Shown: positions 32,443 through 41,148 of the stretch, piece after piece
How the letters are laid out: each line of letters starts with the position of its first letter
Position numbering within the stretch: the first letter of the stretch is position 1
NCBI GenBank assembly: GCA_039197065.1
Contig: JBCCUL010000044.1
Location: 1-60,886 of the forward strand
Origin: JANQPX01 sp039197065
GTDB taxonomy: Bacteria > Pseudomonadota > Alphaproteobacteria > Geminicoccales > Geminicoccaceae
DNA: 60,886 bases
Direction of reading: 5' to 3'
Made by a program: the position numbers and the translations under genes
The notes under the pieces: generated by a model
Seen by the model: only the letters and a program-made list of their open reading frames with translations
The model's database searches: none
Told to the model about the DNA's origin: nothing

Positions 32443-34107
32443 ATGCCGAACGACATTATTCGTTGCATTACACCACTGGCACTCGCCGGAACCTTCATCA
32501 CGGCCCTTCCGCTTGCGGCTGAAGACTTAAGCAATCTCTCGGAGACCGAGCGCAAGCAGCTGCTGGGCGCCTATGTTGAAATCGACGCCATCGACCAACT
32601 CGTTCCCGTTTGCGATGAAATTGCACCCAGCTACAGCAGCGCCAATCAGGCGGCCATGGCGGAATTCATCGAGGCCCGCTCGATCGATCGGGCGCGGGCA
32701 TTGGTCAATGACTACATCGCTTGGCAAAAGGCGGCGGATGCCAAGAGTGCGGCGACGGTCGAATTGACACTCGGCTTGACGCGAAAGGCGATCCGCGCGT
32801 CGATCGAGGGAACGCCGGAGAAATGCCGCGAGTCCTTCAGAGCCGAGATCTTCGACTCGGAATTCAAGAGCCTCGCGGCGCTGGTTGAGACCTATGGCCT
32901 GGATCGCCGCGGAGCCGACGTCGCCGATGCAGCCCAGGCAACTGTTGAAGCCGAAGCGCCTGCCGTCCCGGCAAAGCGTCCGGCGGCGGAGCCCGTTCAG
33001 CCCGTTGCTGCGGCCCCCACTGGAGCGCTCGGCATGCCAGCCCCCATTGGCGACCGCGTCGAGGCGTTGCCGGGCATCACGTGGCAGGCGATCGATGGCG
33101 TGCGGAGCACCAAATCAGGAGGTGCCTATTGTGTCTGGCGCTGCGTGGCGCTGGAATATGATAATGGCGATTTCAACTTTCCTCAGCTGGTCGTCCACGA
33201 GGCCGTGCCGTTGGGCGCCGATCAGGCGATCGATCAGATGCTGGCGCTTACCGACGCCTACAACGTGCTGGAACAGCAACAGCTGGACAGCGCCGGCTAC
33301 GCGTCGCGGATGGCGATGCAGCCCGATGGTCTCGCCATCCGCAATGTGCTGGCCCAACGTCACGGCGACGCGGATCGCCACGTGCTCTTCGCGCTCGAGA
33401 AGAACGGCCTGACCACCATCGCGGAGCTTCACTACAGCGAAGACCGAAGGGTCTCTGAGGAAGCTCAAGAAGCGCTGACCTACACCATTACCCAGCTCCA
33501 GATGGACGAGGCGATCATCAAGACTAGTCTGGCCGAAAATCCGGGCGGCATGACGGCCGAGGCGGCAAAGGGAGCGCCGCCGGCAGCAGGGCAGGTGATC
33601 TTCGCCGAGACCCCCAACTCTTCGATCAATGCGCTCACCCTTAGCCTCAGCTATGACGACGACGTCCGCTATCTGGACAAAGCCGTCCTCGACAAGGACG
33701 GACCTGTCGTCGACATGGACGACAGCACCTATTACTACGTGCCGCCGCAGCCGGACGGCGCCACGATCGAAGGCGTCTTCACCTCATCGAACGGCTATGC
33801 CGGCCTGGGCATCTCCGTCCTTAAGAGCAAGACGCTGGTGTTCAATCGAAACGGCCGCTACACGACATCCGCCAGCAGCGGCGTGGTCGGCGGGTTCCTG
33901 GCGTCGACCGGCAGCGGCAGCGAAGGCGAGGGCAGCTATCGCATCAACGGCTACACGCTCGAACTGCAGTCGGATGACGGCACGGTGCAGAGCGACCTCT
34001 TCTTCCCGTATATGTCCCGCACGTTCTGGCCGGGCAACGATGGCCCCGCCGACGAGGTCAACTTCATCAATCTCGGCGGCAAGATCCTCTACCGGGATGA
34101 TGGCTAG
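32443..34107 (+). CDS. Secreted protein of unknown function, 554 aa
   Basis: Sec signal peptide (IIRCITPLALAGTFITALPL, cleavage near Ala25), then an all-helical region with two Cys (about residues 60-130), an Ala/Pro-rich linker (about 165-200) and a larger beta-rich C-terminal domain with Tyr/Gly-rich segments (DSTYYYVPPQPDGATIEGVF; YTTSASSGVVGGFLAS). The C-terminal part resembles lipocalin-like domains only loosely. GGGAG lies 12 bases before ATG 32443. It follows the SSF-kinase after 128 bases. I do not recognise the family. Confidence 0.6.
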   Translation: MPNDIIRCITPLALAGTFITALPLAAEDLSNLSETERKQLLGAYVEIDAIDQLVPVCDEIAPSYSSANQAAMAEFIEARSIDRARALVNDYIAWQKAADAKSAATVELTLGLTRKAIRASIEGTPEKCRESFRAEIFDSEFKSLAALVETYGLDRRGADVADAAQATVEAEAPAVPAKRPAAEPVQPVAAAPTGALGMPAPIGDRVEALPGITWQAIDGVRSTKSGGAYCVWRCVALEYDNGDFNFPQLVVHEAVPLGADQAIDQMLALTDAYNVLEQQQLDSAGYASRMAMQPDGLAIRNVLAQRHGDADRHVLFALEKNGLTTIAELHYSEDRRVSEEAQEALTYTITQLQMDEAIIKTSLAENPGGMTAEAAKGAPPAAGQVIFAETPNSSINALTLSLSYDDDVRYLDKAVLDKDGPVVDMDDSTYYYVPPQPDGATIEGVFTSSNGYAGLGISVLKSKTLVFNRNGRYTTSASSGVVGGFLASTGSGSEGEGSYRINGYTLELQSDDGTVQSDLFFPYMSRTFWPGNDGPADEVNFINLGGKILYRDDG

Positions 34108-34156
34108 ACCGGGTCCCGGCATGATCGACTGATCGGTGGCCGGCTGAACCTGGTTT

Positions 34157-34849
34157 TCAGGCGAAGACCGTCTCGAACGTCGTCTTCAGCACCGCATCCA
34201 GTTCGCCGAACGTCGTCTGACGTCCCAGGGTCCGAAACGACGTCACCCCGTGGCCGCTGATCCCACAGGGGATGATCGCCTCGAAATGGTCGAGTTCGGG
34301 GGCGAGATTGATGGCGATGCCGTGATAGGTTATCCAGCGTCGGACGCGCACGCCGATGGCGGCGATCTTGTCGTCGTGACCATCGGGGCGGGCGACCCAG
34401 ATGCCGACCCGGCCGCCCCGCCGCTCGCCTTTGATGTCGAACGCGTCGAGCGTCTGGATGATCCACTCTTCGAGCTGATGGATGTAACGCCGGAGATCCT
34501 GGCCGCGTTTTCTAAGGTCCAGCATGACATAGCCGACCCGCTGGCCCGGACCGTGATAGGTGTACTGGCCGCCGCGGCCGGCGTTGTAAACGGGAAAGCG
34601 TTCCGCATCGATCAGGTCGGCCGCCTTGGCGCTGGTGCCTGACGTGATCAAAGGGGGATGTTCGACGAGCCAGATGAGTTCTGCGGCCGAGCCGGCGTGT
34701 ATGGCCTCGATCCGATCTTCCATGAACCGGATCGCGTCAGGATAGGGAACCAACGCCTCGCTGGTGAGCCATTCCGGCGATGAAGCGGAGAGCTTGTCGC
34801 CGGATTGCGTCAATCCCGGCACCGCACCACTTGCGGGGACCACCGTCAT
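34157..34849 (-). CDS. lipB: Lipoyl(octanoyl) transferase LipB
   Basis: 230 aa. LipB motifs are complete: VEHPPLITSG, the RGGQYTYHGPGQ loop, the DDKIAAIGVRVRRWITYHGIAINL segment with the conserved Lys, and the catalytic Cys in IIPCGISGHG. The enzyme moves octanoate from acyl carrier protein to lipoyl domains. It has a slightly long N-terminus of about 25 residues. It is divergent from tRNA-Leu and monocistronic here. Confidence 0.95.
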   Translation of the reverse strand: MTVVPASGAVPGLTQSGDKLSASSPEWLTSEALVPYPDAIRFMEDRIEAIHAGSAAELIWLVEHPPLITSGTSAKAADLIDAERFPVYNAGRGGQYTYHGPGQRVGYVMLDLRKRGQDLRRYIHQLEEWIIQTLDAFDIKGERRGGRVGIWVARPDGHDDKIAAIGVRVRRWITYHGIAINLAPELDHFEAIIPCGISGHGVTSFRTLGRQTTFGELDAVLKTTFETVFA

Positions 34850-34895
34850 TTGCTATTCCGCCTGCATAGCAGAGATTTCGAGCCCTGCTTGATGT

Positions 34896-34982
34896 GCGGT
34901 CGTGGCGGAACTGGTAGACGCGCAGCGTTGAGGTCGCTGTCCCAGAAATGGGGTGGAAGTTCGAGTCTTCTCGACCGCACCA
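34896..34982 (+). tRNA. tRNA-Leu (GAG)
   Basis: The acceptor stem GCGGTCG pairs with CGACCGC; discriminator A and an encoded CCA end the gene. The anticodon loop TTGAGGT, closed by CAGCG/CGCTG, gives anticodon GAG. A long variable arm (class II) and a T loop TTCGAGT are present. It is transcribed divergently from lipB. Confidence 0.95.
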
Positions 34983-35066
34983 TCTTTTCTCTTTCTCACT
35001 CATCTCTTGTTTCAGCGCCCCCGAACTTGGGCGCCTATCGCCGTTCCAGACCATGACGGTAAAAAG

Positions 35067-35122
35067 TCCATGCCGTGGACATTCCACATGCCCTGGATAT
35101 TCCACATGGTGTGGACCGGCCA
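35067..35122 (+). repeat. Three 18-base tandem repeats in the maeB leader
   Basis: CATGCCGTGGACATTCCA, CATGCCCTGGATATTCCA and CATGGTGTGGACCGGCCA follow each other exactly at 35069, 35087 and 35105. They create three phased TCCA...TGGA dyads; the last, TCCACATGGTGTGGA, is a perfect inverted repeat. The array lies 48-103 bases before maeB and may be a multi-site operator. Confidence 0.6.
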
Positions 35123-35125
35123 CTT

Positions 35126-35151
35126 GGTTATAGTGGCCTCTCACTATAACC
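35126..35151 (+). promoter_or_regulatory. Perfect 10-bp inverted repeat before maeB
   Basis: GGTTATAGTG (35126-35135) is perfectly complementary to CACTATAACC (35142-35151), loop GCCTCT, ending 18 bases before the maeB ATG. As DNA it could be an operator; as RNA it could form a 5' leader hairpin close to the ribosome site. Confidence 0.55.
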
Positions 35152-35169
35152 CTTTGAAACGGTGATGCC

Positions 35170-37443
35170 ATGGCGGACCAGCTCGGCGAGGACGCACTCG
35201 ACTATCATCGCAGGCCGACGCCCGGCAAGCTCTCGGTGGTCGCCACCAAGCCGCTCGCCACCCAGCGGGACCTCGCGCTCGCCTACTCGCCAGGCGTGGC
35301 GACCGCGTCATCCGTGATTGCGGAAAACCCGGCCGAGGCAGCAAACCTCACCTGCCGCGGCAATCTGGTCGGCGTGGTCACCAACGGCACGGCGGTTCTC
35401 GGTCTCGGCGCGATCGGTCCGCTCGGAGCCAAGCCCGTGATGGAAGGCAAGGCGGTCCTCTTCAAGAAGTTCGCCGATATCGATGCCTTCGACATCGAGC
35501 TTGATGAAACCGATCCCGACAAACTGGTGGAGATCGTGGCCGCGCTCGAGCCGACCTTCGGGGCGATCAACCTCGAGGACATCAAGGCGCCCGAGTGCTT
35601 CGAGGTCGAGAGACGGCTTCGCGAGCGGATGCGCATCCCTGTCTTTCACGACGATCAGCACGGCACCGCGATCATCGTCGCCGCGGCCATCACCAATGGT
35701 CTCGGCCTTTTGGGCAAGTCTCTCGAAGACGTTACGCTCGTTGCATCCGGGGCAGGGGCGGCGGCGCTCGCCTGCCTGGACCATCTGGTGGCGATGGGGC
35801 TGAAGCAGGAGAACATCACCGTCGTCGACATCGAGGGTGTGGTCTATGAGGGCCGTGAAAAGCTGATGGACCCTTACAAGGCACGCTTCGCCAGGGCGAC
35901 GGATGAGCGCACGCTTGCCGAAGCCGTCGTCGGCCGCGATGTCTTTCTCGGCCTTTCAGCACCTAGGATCCTCACCAAGGATATGGTGCGCACCATGGCC
36001 GCAAAGCCGATGATCATGGCGCTCGCCAATCCGGTTTCGGAAATCAGCCCCGAGGATGCGAGGGAGGCGGCGCCTGATGCGATCATCGCAACCGGCCGAA
36101 GCGATTATCCGAACCAGGTCAACAACGTCATCTGCTTCCCGTTCATCTTCCGCGGCGCCCTGGATGTCGGCGCAACCACCATCAATCGCGAGATGATGAT
36201 CGCCTGCACGGAAGCGATCGCCGATCTCGCGAAAAAAGCAGCGCCCGAGACGGTCGCCGCCGCCTATGGCCTCGCCGATCTGAACTTCGGCCCCGACTGC
36301 ATCATCCCCAAGCCCTTCGATCCGAGATTGGCCGTCGAACTACCGGTTGCCGTTGCCGTCGCCGCGATGGAAAGCGGCGTCGCCGCGCGGCCGATCATGC
36401 ACATGAACGCCTATCGCGAGCGCCTCTCCCAGTTCATCTTCCGCTCAGGCTTCATCATGAAGCCGATCTTCGAGCGCGCCCGCGAGCGGCCGATGCGCGT
36501 GGTGTTCAGCGACGGCGAGGAGTTCAAGGTGCTGCGCGCGGTTCAAGCACTTCATGAGGATCGCCTGGTCAAGCCAATCCTGATCGGTCGCCCCGATGTC
36601 ATCCAGTCCAGGATCGACCGCCTCGGCCTCGCCCTTGACATCGAGAACGATGTCGAGCTCTGCAACCCGCTGAGCGATCCCCGTTACAACGACTATGTCG
36701 CCCATTACCGCGAGCGGCGCGGTCGGAGCGGCGTAACGCCGGTCGCGGCCAGGGAGATCATTCGGACCCGCAGCTCGGCGATTGCCGCCGTCATGGTCGA
36801 TCGCGGCGAGGCCGACGCCCTGATCGCGGGACCAACCGGCCGGTTCGTCAATCATCTGAACGAGATCAAGGGCGTGCTCGGTCGGCGACGCGATATGCAC
36901 GACATGTCGACGCTCCATCTGGTGATCCTCGAAAACCGTCCGCTGTTCTTCGCGGACACCTATGTCTCCTACGATCCGAGCGCCGAGGAATTGGCCGAGA
37001 CCACGGTGCGCGCCGCCGACATGGTTCGCTGGTTCGGTATCGAACCGCGCGTCGCCCTGGTCGCGCATTCCAATTTCGGCTCGCGTCAGTCGCCGACCAC
37101 CGACAAGATGCGCGAGGCGCTGGAGCTTGTGCGCGATCGGGCGCCCGAGCTTGAGGTCGACGGCGAAATGCACGCCGACACCGCCCTTTCGGCCGAAATC
37201 CGTGCTGACATCCTCCCGGACTCGACGCTCAAGGGTGACGCCAATCTCCTCATCATGCCCTCGCTCGACGCCGCCAATGTCGCCTATAATCTGGTCAAAG
37301 TTGCGACCGGCTCCGTGTCGATCGGGCCGATCCTCATGGGTCCCGCCAAACCCGCCCATATCGTCACCCCCTCCGTTACCGCGAGAGGCATCATCAATCT
37401 GGCCGCGGTTGCTGCTGTAGAGGCGCAGACCCTCGGCGCATAA
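35170..37443 (+). CDS. maeB: NADP-dependent malic enzyme with phosphotransacetylase-like domain (MaeB)
   Basis: 757 aa, the full length of large MaeB proteins. The N-terminal malic enzyme half shows AYSPGVATASSVI, GNLVGVVTNGTAVLGLG, FHDDQHGTAI and the NADP-binding GAGAAALACLDHL. The C-terminal half (from about residue 430) is phosphotransacetylase-like (LIGRPDVIQSRI; MHADTALSAEI) and normally acts as an acetyl-CoA-responsive regulatory domain rather than an enzyme. The reaction is malate to pyruvate plus CO2 with NADPH. Repeats at 35067-35151 suggest transcriptional control. Confidence 0.95.
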   Translation: MADQLGEDALDYHRRPTPGKLSVVATKPLATQRDLALAYSPGVATASSVIAENPAEAANLTCRGNLVGVVTNGTAVLGLGAIGPLGAKPVMEGKAVLFKKFADIDAFDIELDETDPDKLVEIVAALEPTFGAINLEDIKAPECFEVERRLRERMRIPVFHDDQHGTAIIVAAAITNGLGLLGKSLEDVTLVASGAGAAALACLDHLVAMGLKQENITVVDIEGVVYEGREKLMDPYKARFARATDERTLAEAVVGRDVFLGLSAPRILTKDMVRTMAAKPMIMALANPVSEISPEDAREAAPDAIIATGRSDYPNQVNNVICFPFIFRGALDVGATTINREMMIACTEAIADLAKKAAPETVAAAYGLADLNFGPDCIIPKPFDPRLAVELPVAVAVAAMESGVAARPIMHMNAYRERLSQFIFRSGFIMKPIFERARERPMRVVFSDGEEFKVLRAVQALHEDRLVKPILIGRPDVIQSRIDRLGLALDIENDVELCNPLSDPRYNDYVAHYRERRGRSGVTPVAAREIIRTRSSAIAAVMVDRGEADALIAGPTGRFVNHLNEIKGVLGRRRDMHDMSTLHLVILENRPLFFADTYVSYDPSAEELAETTVRAADMVRWFGIEPRVALVAHSNFGSRQSPTTDKMREALELVRDRAPELEVDGEMHADTALSAEIRADILPDSTLKGDANLLIMPSLDAANVAYNLVKVATGSVSIGPILMGPAKPAHIVTPSVTARGIINLAAVAAVEAQTLGA

Positions 37444-37458
37444 AGGTTTGCCGTCGTC

Positions 37459-38877
37459 GTGAATGAGATCAGCAGCGATCAGGCGAAGACGTCCGACACG
37501 CGCGAACAGGACGCTGCACCTTCCGGGCCCGAGGTTCTGGAGGGACTTTCCGACGAGCTGATCTGGGCGATCCGCGCAGCGCTCGATGTCGGGGCGGCGG
37601 CAGAAGCTGCAGCGCTTGCCTCGACGCTGCATGTCGCCGACCAGGCCGATCTCCTGGAACAGCTCGGCCCCGACCAGCGGGTCGCGTTGATCACCGAGAT
37701 CCGGGAGGAGCTGGACCCCGAGCTTCTGGCCCATCTCGACGAGACCGTCCGGGCGGACGTTCTCGAGACGTTGAGCACGGAGGAAGTCGGCGCCGCCATC
37801 GCGCAGCTCGAGACCGACGATGCGATCGAGCTGCTCGAGGATCTGGATGAGCCGGAACAGGCCGCTCTGCTCGAAGCCCTGCCCATGCCGGATAGAGTCG
37901 CGGTCGAGCAGGGGCTGACCTACCCGGAAGACAGCGCAGGGCGCCTGATGCAGCGTCAGCTGGTGGCGGCCCCTGAATTCTGGACCGTGGGTCAGACCAT
38001 CGACTATCTGCGCGTCGACGACGGGCTGCCGGACGATTTCTATGACATCTACATCGTCGATCCCAAATTCCGCCCGGTGGGCTCCATCCCGCTTAGCCGT
38101 ATCCTCAGAAGCAAACGGGATGTCCATCTGAACGACCTCACCATGAAGGAACTGCACTCCGTTCCCGTCGACATGGATCAAGAGGAGGTCGGCTTCCGGT
38201 TCAGCCAGTATGATCTGGTCTCAGCACCCGTGGTCGACGGCGATGGGCGGCTGCTCGGCGTGATCACGATCGATGATGTCGTCGAGGTGATCGAGGACGA
38301 GGCGGAAGAGGACATTCTCCGCCTGGGTGGCGTCAGCGAAACCGATATCTTCGCCTCGCCGGTCAAGACGAGCTTTCGGCGTTTTCCCTGGCTCCTGATC
38401 AACCTCGCCACCGCCATACTCGCCTCGGTCGTGATCGCCCAGTTCGAGGGGGCCATCGGCCAGGTGGTGGCGCTCGCCGTCCTCATGCCGATCGTCGCCT
38501 CCATGGGCGGCAACGCCGGCACCCAGACGCTCACCGTCGTCGTCCGGGCGCTGGCGGTGCGCGAACTCACGGCTGCCAACGCCTTTCGCGTCCTGATCAA
38601 GGAATGCCTCGCAGGCGGGATCAACGGCATCCTCTTCATGGCCGCAGGCCTCGCCGTCGCCCTGTTCTGGTTCGGTGATCCCATGCTGAGCGCGCTTTTC
38701 GGCCTCGCCATGGTGGTGACCTTGGTGGCCGGCGTCCTAGCAGGGGTCTGCATCCCTCTCATTCTGGACAAGCTCGGCCAGGACCCCGCCGTTTCGTCCG
38801 GCGTCTTCCTGACGACCGTCACCGATGTCGTCGGCTTTTTCAGCTTTCTCGGCCTGGCCTCGCTCTATCTGCTCTGA
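37459..38877 (+). CDS. mgtE: Magnesium transporter MgtE
   Basis: 472 aa. An N-terminal helical superfamily domain (about residues 40-150), two CBS domains (TYPEDSAGRLMQRQ; then FSQYDLVSAPVVDGDGRLLGVITIDD) and a C-terminal five-helix pore with VLMPIVASMGGNAGTQTLTVVVRALA. MgtE is a Mg-gated Mg channel of the inner membrane. It starts with GTG 15 bases after maeB and may be cotranscribed with it. Confidence 0.93.
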   Translation: MNEISSDQAKTSDTREQDAAPSGPEVLEGLSDELIWAIRAALDVGAAAEAAALASTLHVADQADLLEQLGPDQRVALITEIREELDPELLAHLDETVRADVLETLSTEEVGAAIAQLETDDAIELLEDLDEPEQAALLEALPMPDRVAVEQGLTYPEDSAGRLMQRQLVAAPEFWTVGQTIDYLRVDDGLPDDFYDIYIVDPKFRPVGSIPLSRILRSKRDVHLNDLTMKELHSVPVDMDQEEVGFRFSQYDLVSAPVVDGDGRLLGVITIDDVVEVIEDEAEEDILRLGGVSETDIFASPVKTSFRRFPWLLINLATAILASVVIAQFEGAIGQVVALAVLMPIVASMGGNAGTQTLTVVVRALAVRELTAANAFRVLIKECLAGGINGILFMAAGLAVALFWFGDPMLSALFGLAMVVTLVAGVLAGVCIPLILDKLGQDPAVSSGVFLTTVTDVVGFFSFLGLASLYLL

Positions 38878-39000
38878 CAGGCTGGGCCTGGACCTGAACC
38901 GTCGATGCGACGCCCGAACGCTCAGTCGATCCGGGTTCGAATTCTCATCATATTGTCTCGATCGACGCCTAGTTGTGCGATCACGACGGAAGATTCCTTC
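38878..39000. other. Part of a 357-base gene-free interval (38878-39234)
   Basis: This first 123 bases after mgtE show no gene, terminator or repeat that I can support. The rest of the interval contains composite repeat D and a long hairpin, listed separately. Confidence 0.5.
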
Positions 39001-39078
39001 GGCGTCCCTCGAAAACTTGGCGGCATGCCGTCGGTTTATGCATCGAAGGCGGAATGAAATGATGTGGTCACACCACTA
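39001..39078 (+). repeat. Composite repeat, copy D
   Basis: CGAAAACTTGGCGGCAT (39010-39026) lies exactly 37 bases before the perfect dyad GTGGTCACACCAC (39064-39076), flanked by AAATGAT on the left as in copy B. It is oriented toward the binding-protein gene at 39235. Confidence 0.6.
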
Positions 39079-39090
39079 GAATCCTGGGAA

Positions 39091-39145
39091 TCGTGGTTCT
39101 TGTGTTTCGATCACAAGGGAATCTTGTGATCGAAACGAACCACGA
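39091..39145 (+). promoter_or_regulatory. 55-base hairpin in the leader of the orphan binding-protein gene
   Basis: Outer arms TCGTGGTTC/GAACCACGA (9 bp) and inner arms GTTTCGATCACAAG/CTTGTGATCGAAAC (14 bp) pair perfectly, separated by a 4-base left bulge and closed by the loop GGAAT. No T tract follows, so it is not a standard terminator. It lies 90 bases before the ATG at 39235. Confidence 0.6.
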
Positions 39146-39234
39146 GGTTGCTTTGACAGCCGCCGCCGATTGTCTACGCTGGCGTCACAGCTCATGTCTT
39201 GTCGGACAACATAACACACATAAAGGGTATGAAG

Positions 39235-40806
39235 ATGAAAACACCCCAAAAACCCTTGTCAGGGATAGGCCCCACGCGCAGAGGCGTGCTCGGCACCGGC
39301 GCCGCTCTTACCGGCCTCGCCATCACCGGCCTTGGACCGCGTCCGGTGCGGGCGCAGTCCCGCGGCGGCAATTTCCGCGTCGCCAAAGGCCACGGCCAGA
39401 CGACGGATACCCTCGATCCGGCGACTTATGAAAATGGTTTCATGCTCTCGGTGTCCTATGGCATTCACGGTTTCCTGACCGGTTTTGCCCGCGACGGATC
39501 GATCGAGCCGCAGATCGCTGAGAGCTTCGAGGCCAGCGACGACGCCAAGCAGTGGCGCTTCAAACTCCGGTCAGGCGCCACCTATCACAACGGCCAGGCG
39601 GTGACGGTGGACGATATCATCACGTCCATCAATTACCATCGCGGCGAGGAGTCCACGTCGGCCGCCAAGCCGCTGCTTGAGAGCATCACCGACATCAGCG
39701 CCGATGGCGACACGGTCGTGTTCAGCCTTGATGCCGGCAATGCCGATTTCCCGGCGACGTTCACGGACTACCATTTGCCGATCCTGCCTGCCGGTGACGA
39801 TCGCGGCGTCGACTGGCGCTCCGGTGTTGGTTGCGGCCCGTATCGCCTGGTGGAGTTCAACGCCGGCGTATCCGCGCGCTTCGAGCGCTTCGCGGATGAC
39901 TGGGACAGCGAGCGCGGCTTCTTCGAAACCGTCGAGTTGCTCTCCGTCGTCGATCTGAACGCGCGCACCACCTCGTTGATCTCCGGCGATGTTCACGCGA
40001 TCGACAAGCTCGATCTCAAAACCATCGGGCTTCTCAGCCGCAATCAGGCTTTGAACATTCACTCCGTGGCCGGCAATCAGCATTACACCTTCGCCATGTC
40101 CACCAACCAGGAGCCCTTCAAGGACGTCAATGTCCGGCGTGCGCTCAAGCATGCCATCAATCGCGAGGAGCTGGTTGAGAAGATCCTGTTCGGCTACGGC
40201 TCGGTCGGCAACGATCATCCGATAGGGCAGGGGCAGCGCTTCTTCAACAGCGAGCTGGAGCAGACGCCTTATGATCCGGACAAGGCGAAGTTCTACCTGA
40301 AGGAGGCGGGTCTCGACAGCTTGACCGTCGAGCTGTCGTCGGCCGATGCCGCCTATCCGGGCGCCGTGGATGCCGCTGTCCTCTATCAGAGCTCCGCCGC
40401 CGCGGCCGGGATCGACCTCACGGTCAACCGCGTGCCGAATGACGGCTATTGGTCGGATGTCTGGATGAAGGACTCGTTCAGCGCCGTCTACTGGGGCGGC
40501 CGGCCCGTCGAGGATGCGATGTTCTCGACAGCCTATGCTGCGGGCGCTGCCTGGAACGACACGTTCTGGGAGAACGAGCGCTTCAACGAACTCCTGATCA
40601 CGGCGCGCGCCGAACTGGACGAGGCGAAGCGGCGCGACATGTATTTCGAGATGCAGGCCATCTTGAACGACGACGGCGGCGCCATCATCCCGATGTTCGC
40701 CAATTACGTCTTCGCCACGGGACCGGACGTCGTTACCGGCGACAGCTTCTCGTCCCACTGGGACATGGATGGCGAGCGGTGGATGGAGCGCTGGTCGTTC
40801 GCCTGA
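39235..40806 (+). CDS. Orphan Tat-exported peptide/opine-type ABC substrate-binding protein
   Basis: 523 aa. A twin-arginine signal (GIGPTRRGVLGTGAALTG) precedes a class 5 extracellular binding protein: FKLRSGATYHNGQAVTVDDI, DVNVRRALKHAINREELV and EMQAILNDDGGAIIPMFANY. Relatives bind oligopeptides, nickel, opines or sugars. ATG 39235 is preferred because AAGGG lies seven bases upstream; ATG 39229 is too close. No permease or ATPase genes lie nearby, so it must use components encoded elsewhere or act otherwise. The leader contains repeat D and a long hairpin. Confidence 0.85.
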   Translation: MKTPQKPLSGIGPTRRGVLGTGAALTGLAITGLGPRPVRAQSRGGNFRVAKGHGQTTDTLDPATYENGFMLSVSYGIHGFLTGFARDGSIEPQIAESFEASDDAKQWRFKLRSGATYHNGQAVTVDDIITSINYHRGEESTSAAKPLLESITDISADGDTVVFSLDAGNADFPATFTDYHLPILPAGDDRGVDWRSGVGCGPYRLVEFNAGVSARFERFADDWDSERGFFETVELLSVVDLNARTTSLISGDVHAIDKLDLKTIGLLSRNQALNIHSVAGNQHYTFAMSTNQEPFKDVNVRRALKHAINREELVEKILFGYGSVGNDHPIGQGQRFFNSELEQTPYDPDKAKFYLKEAGLDSLTVELSSADAAYPGAVDAAVLYQSSAAAAGIDLTVNRVPNDGYWSDVWMKDSFSAVYWGGRPVEDAMFSTAYAAGAAWNDTFWENERFNELLITARAELDEAKRRDMYFEMQAILNDDGGAIIPMFANYVFATGPDVVTGDSFSSHWDMDGERWMERWSFA

Positions 40807-41148
40807 CGTAACAGATGGTTCCGGTGCCGTTTAGGCGCTGGCATCACGATCAAGAGCCGGACGAAGCCTGAGCCCCGAGCTGCATCTGCGGCTCGGGTGC
40901 CGGGACTTCGCCAGCACCGGGTTCCGGCCTTGGCTTCAAGAAATCCGAGCCATCCTGCTTCTAATGCCGGGTATCTCTATCGATGTCAGCCTCGAACGTT
41001 TATCGCGCGAACGCAGGCTGTCACCATGGATTTCCGGCGATTTTGTGATGCGATAAACGCCCGAGCCGACGTCTGTCGCGTAGACAGGTTACGAAGAAGT
41101 GAAGCCCAGCGGGTCAAGATGATCCGCACTGCAATGCCGGAGGCCAAG
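40807..41148. other. Gene-free interval with one stem-loop
   Basis: The only clear structure is CCCGAGC (40874-40880) pairing with GCTCGGG (40891-40897), about 70 bases after the binding-protein stop. It lacks a T tract but may end that transcript. An open frame running through the interval into the enoyl-CoA hydratase has no ribosome site and no family resemblance. Confidence 0.45.

Noticed and set aside
36445..38181. A 578-codon minus-strand frame opposite maeB and mgtE
   Set aside because: It is antisense to two clear genes, has no ribosome site and no recognisable product.
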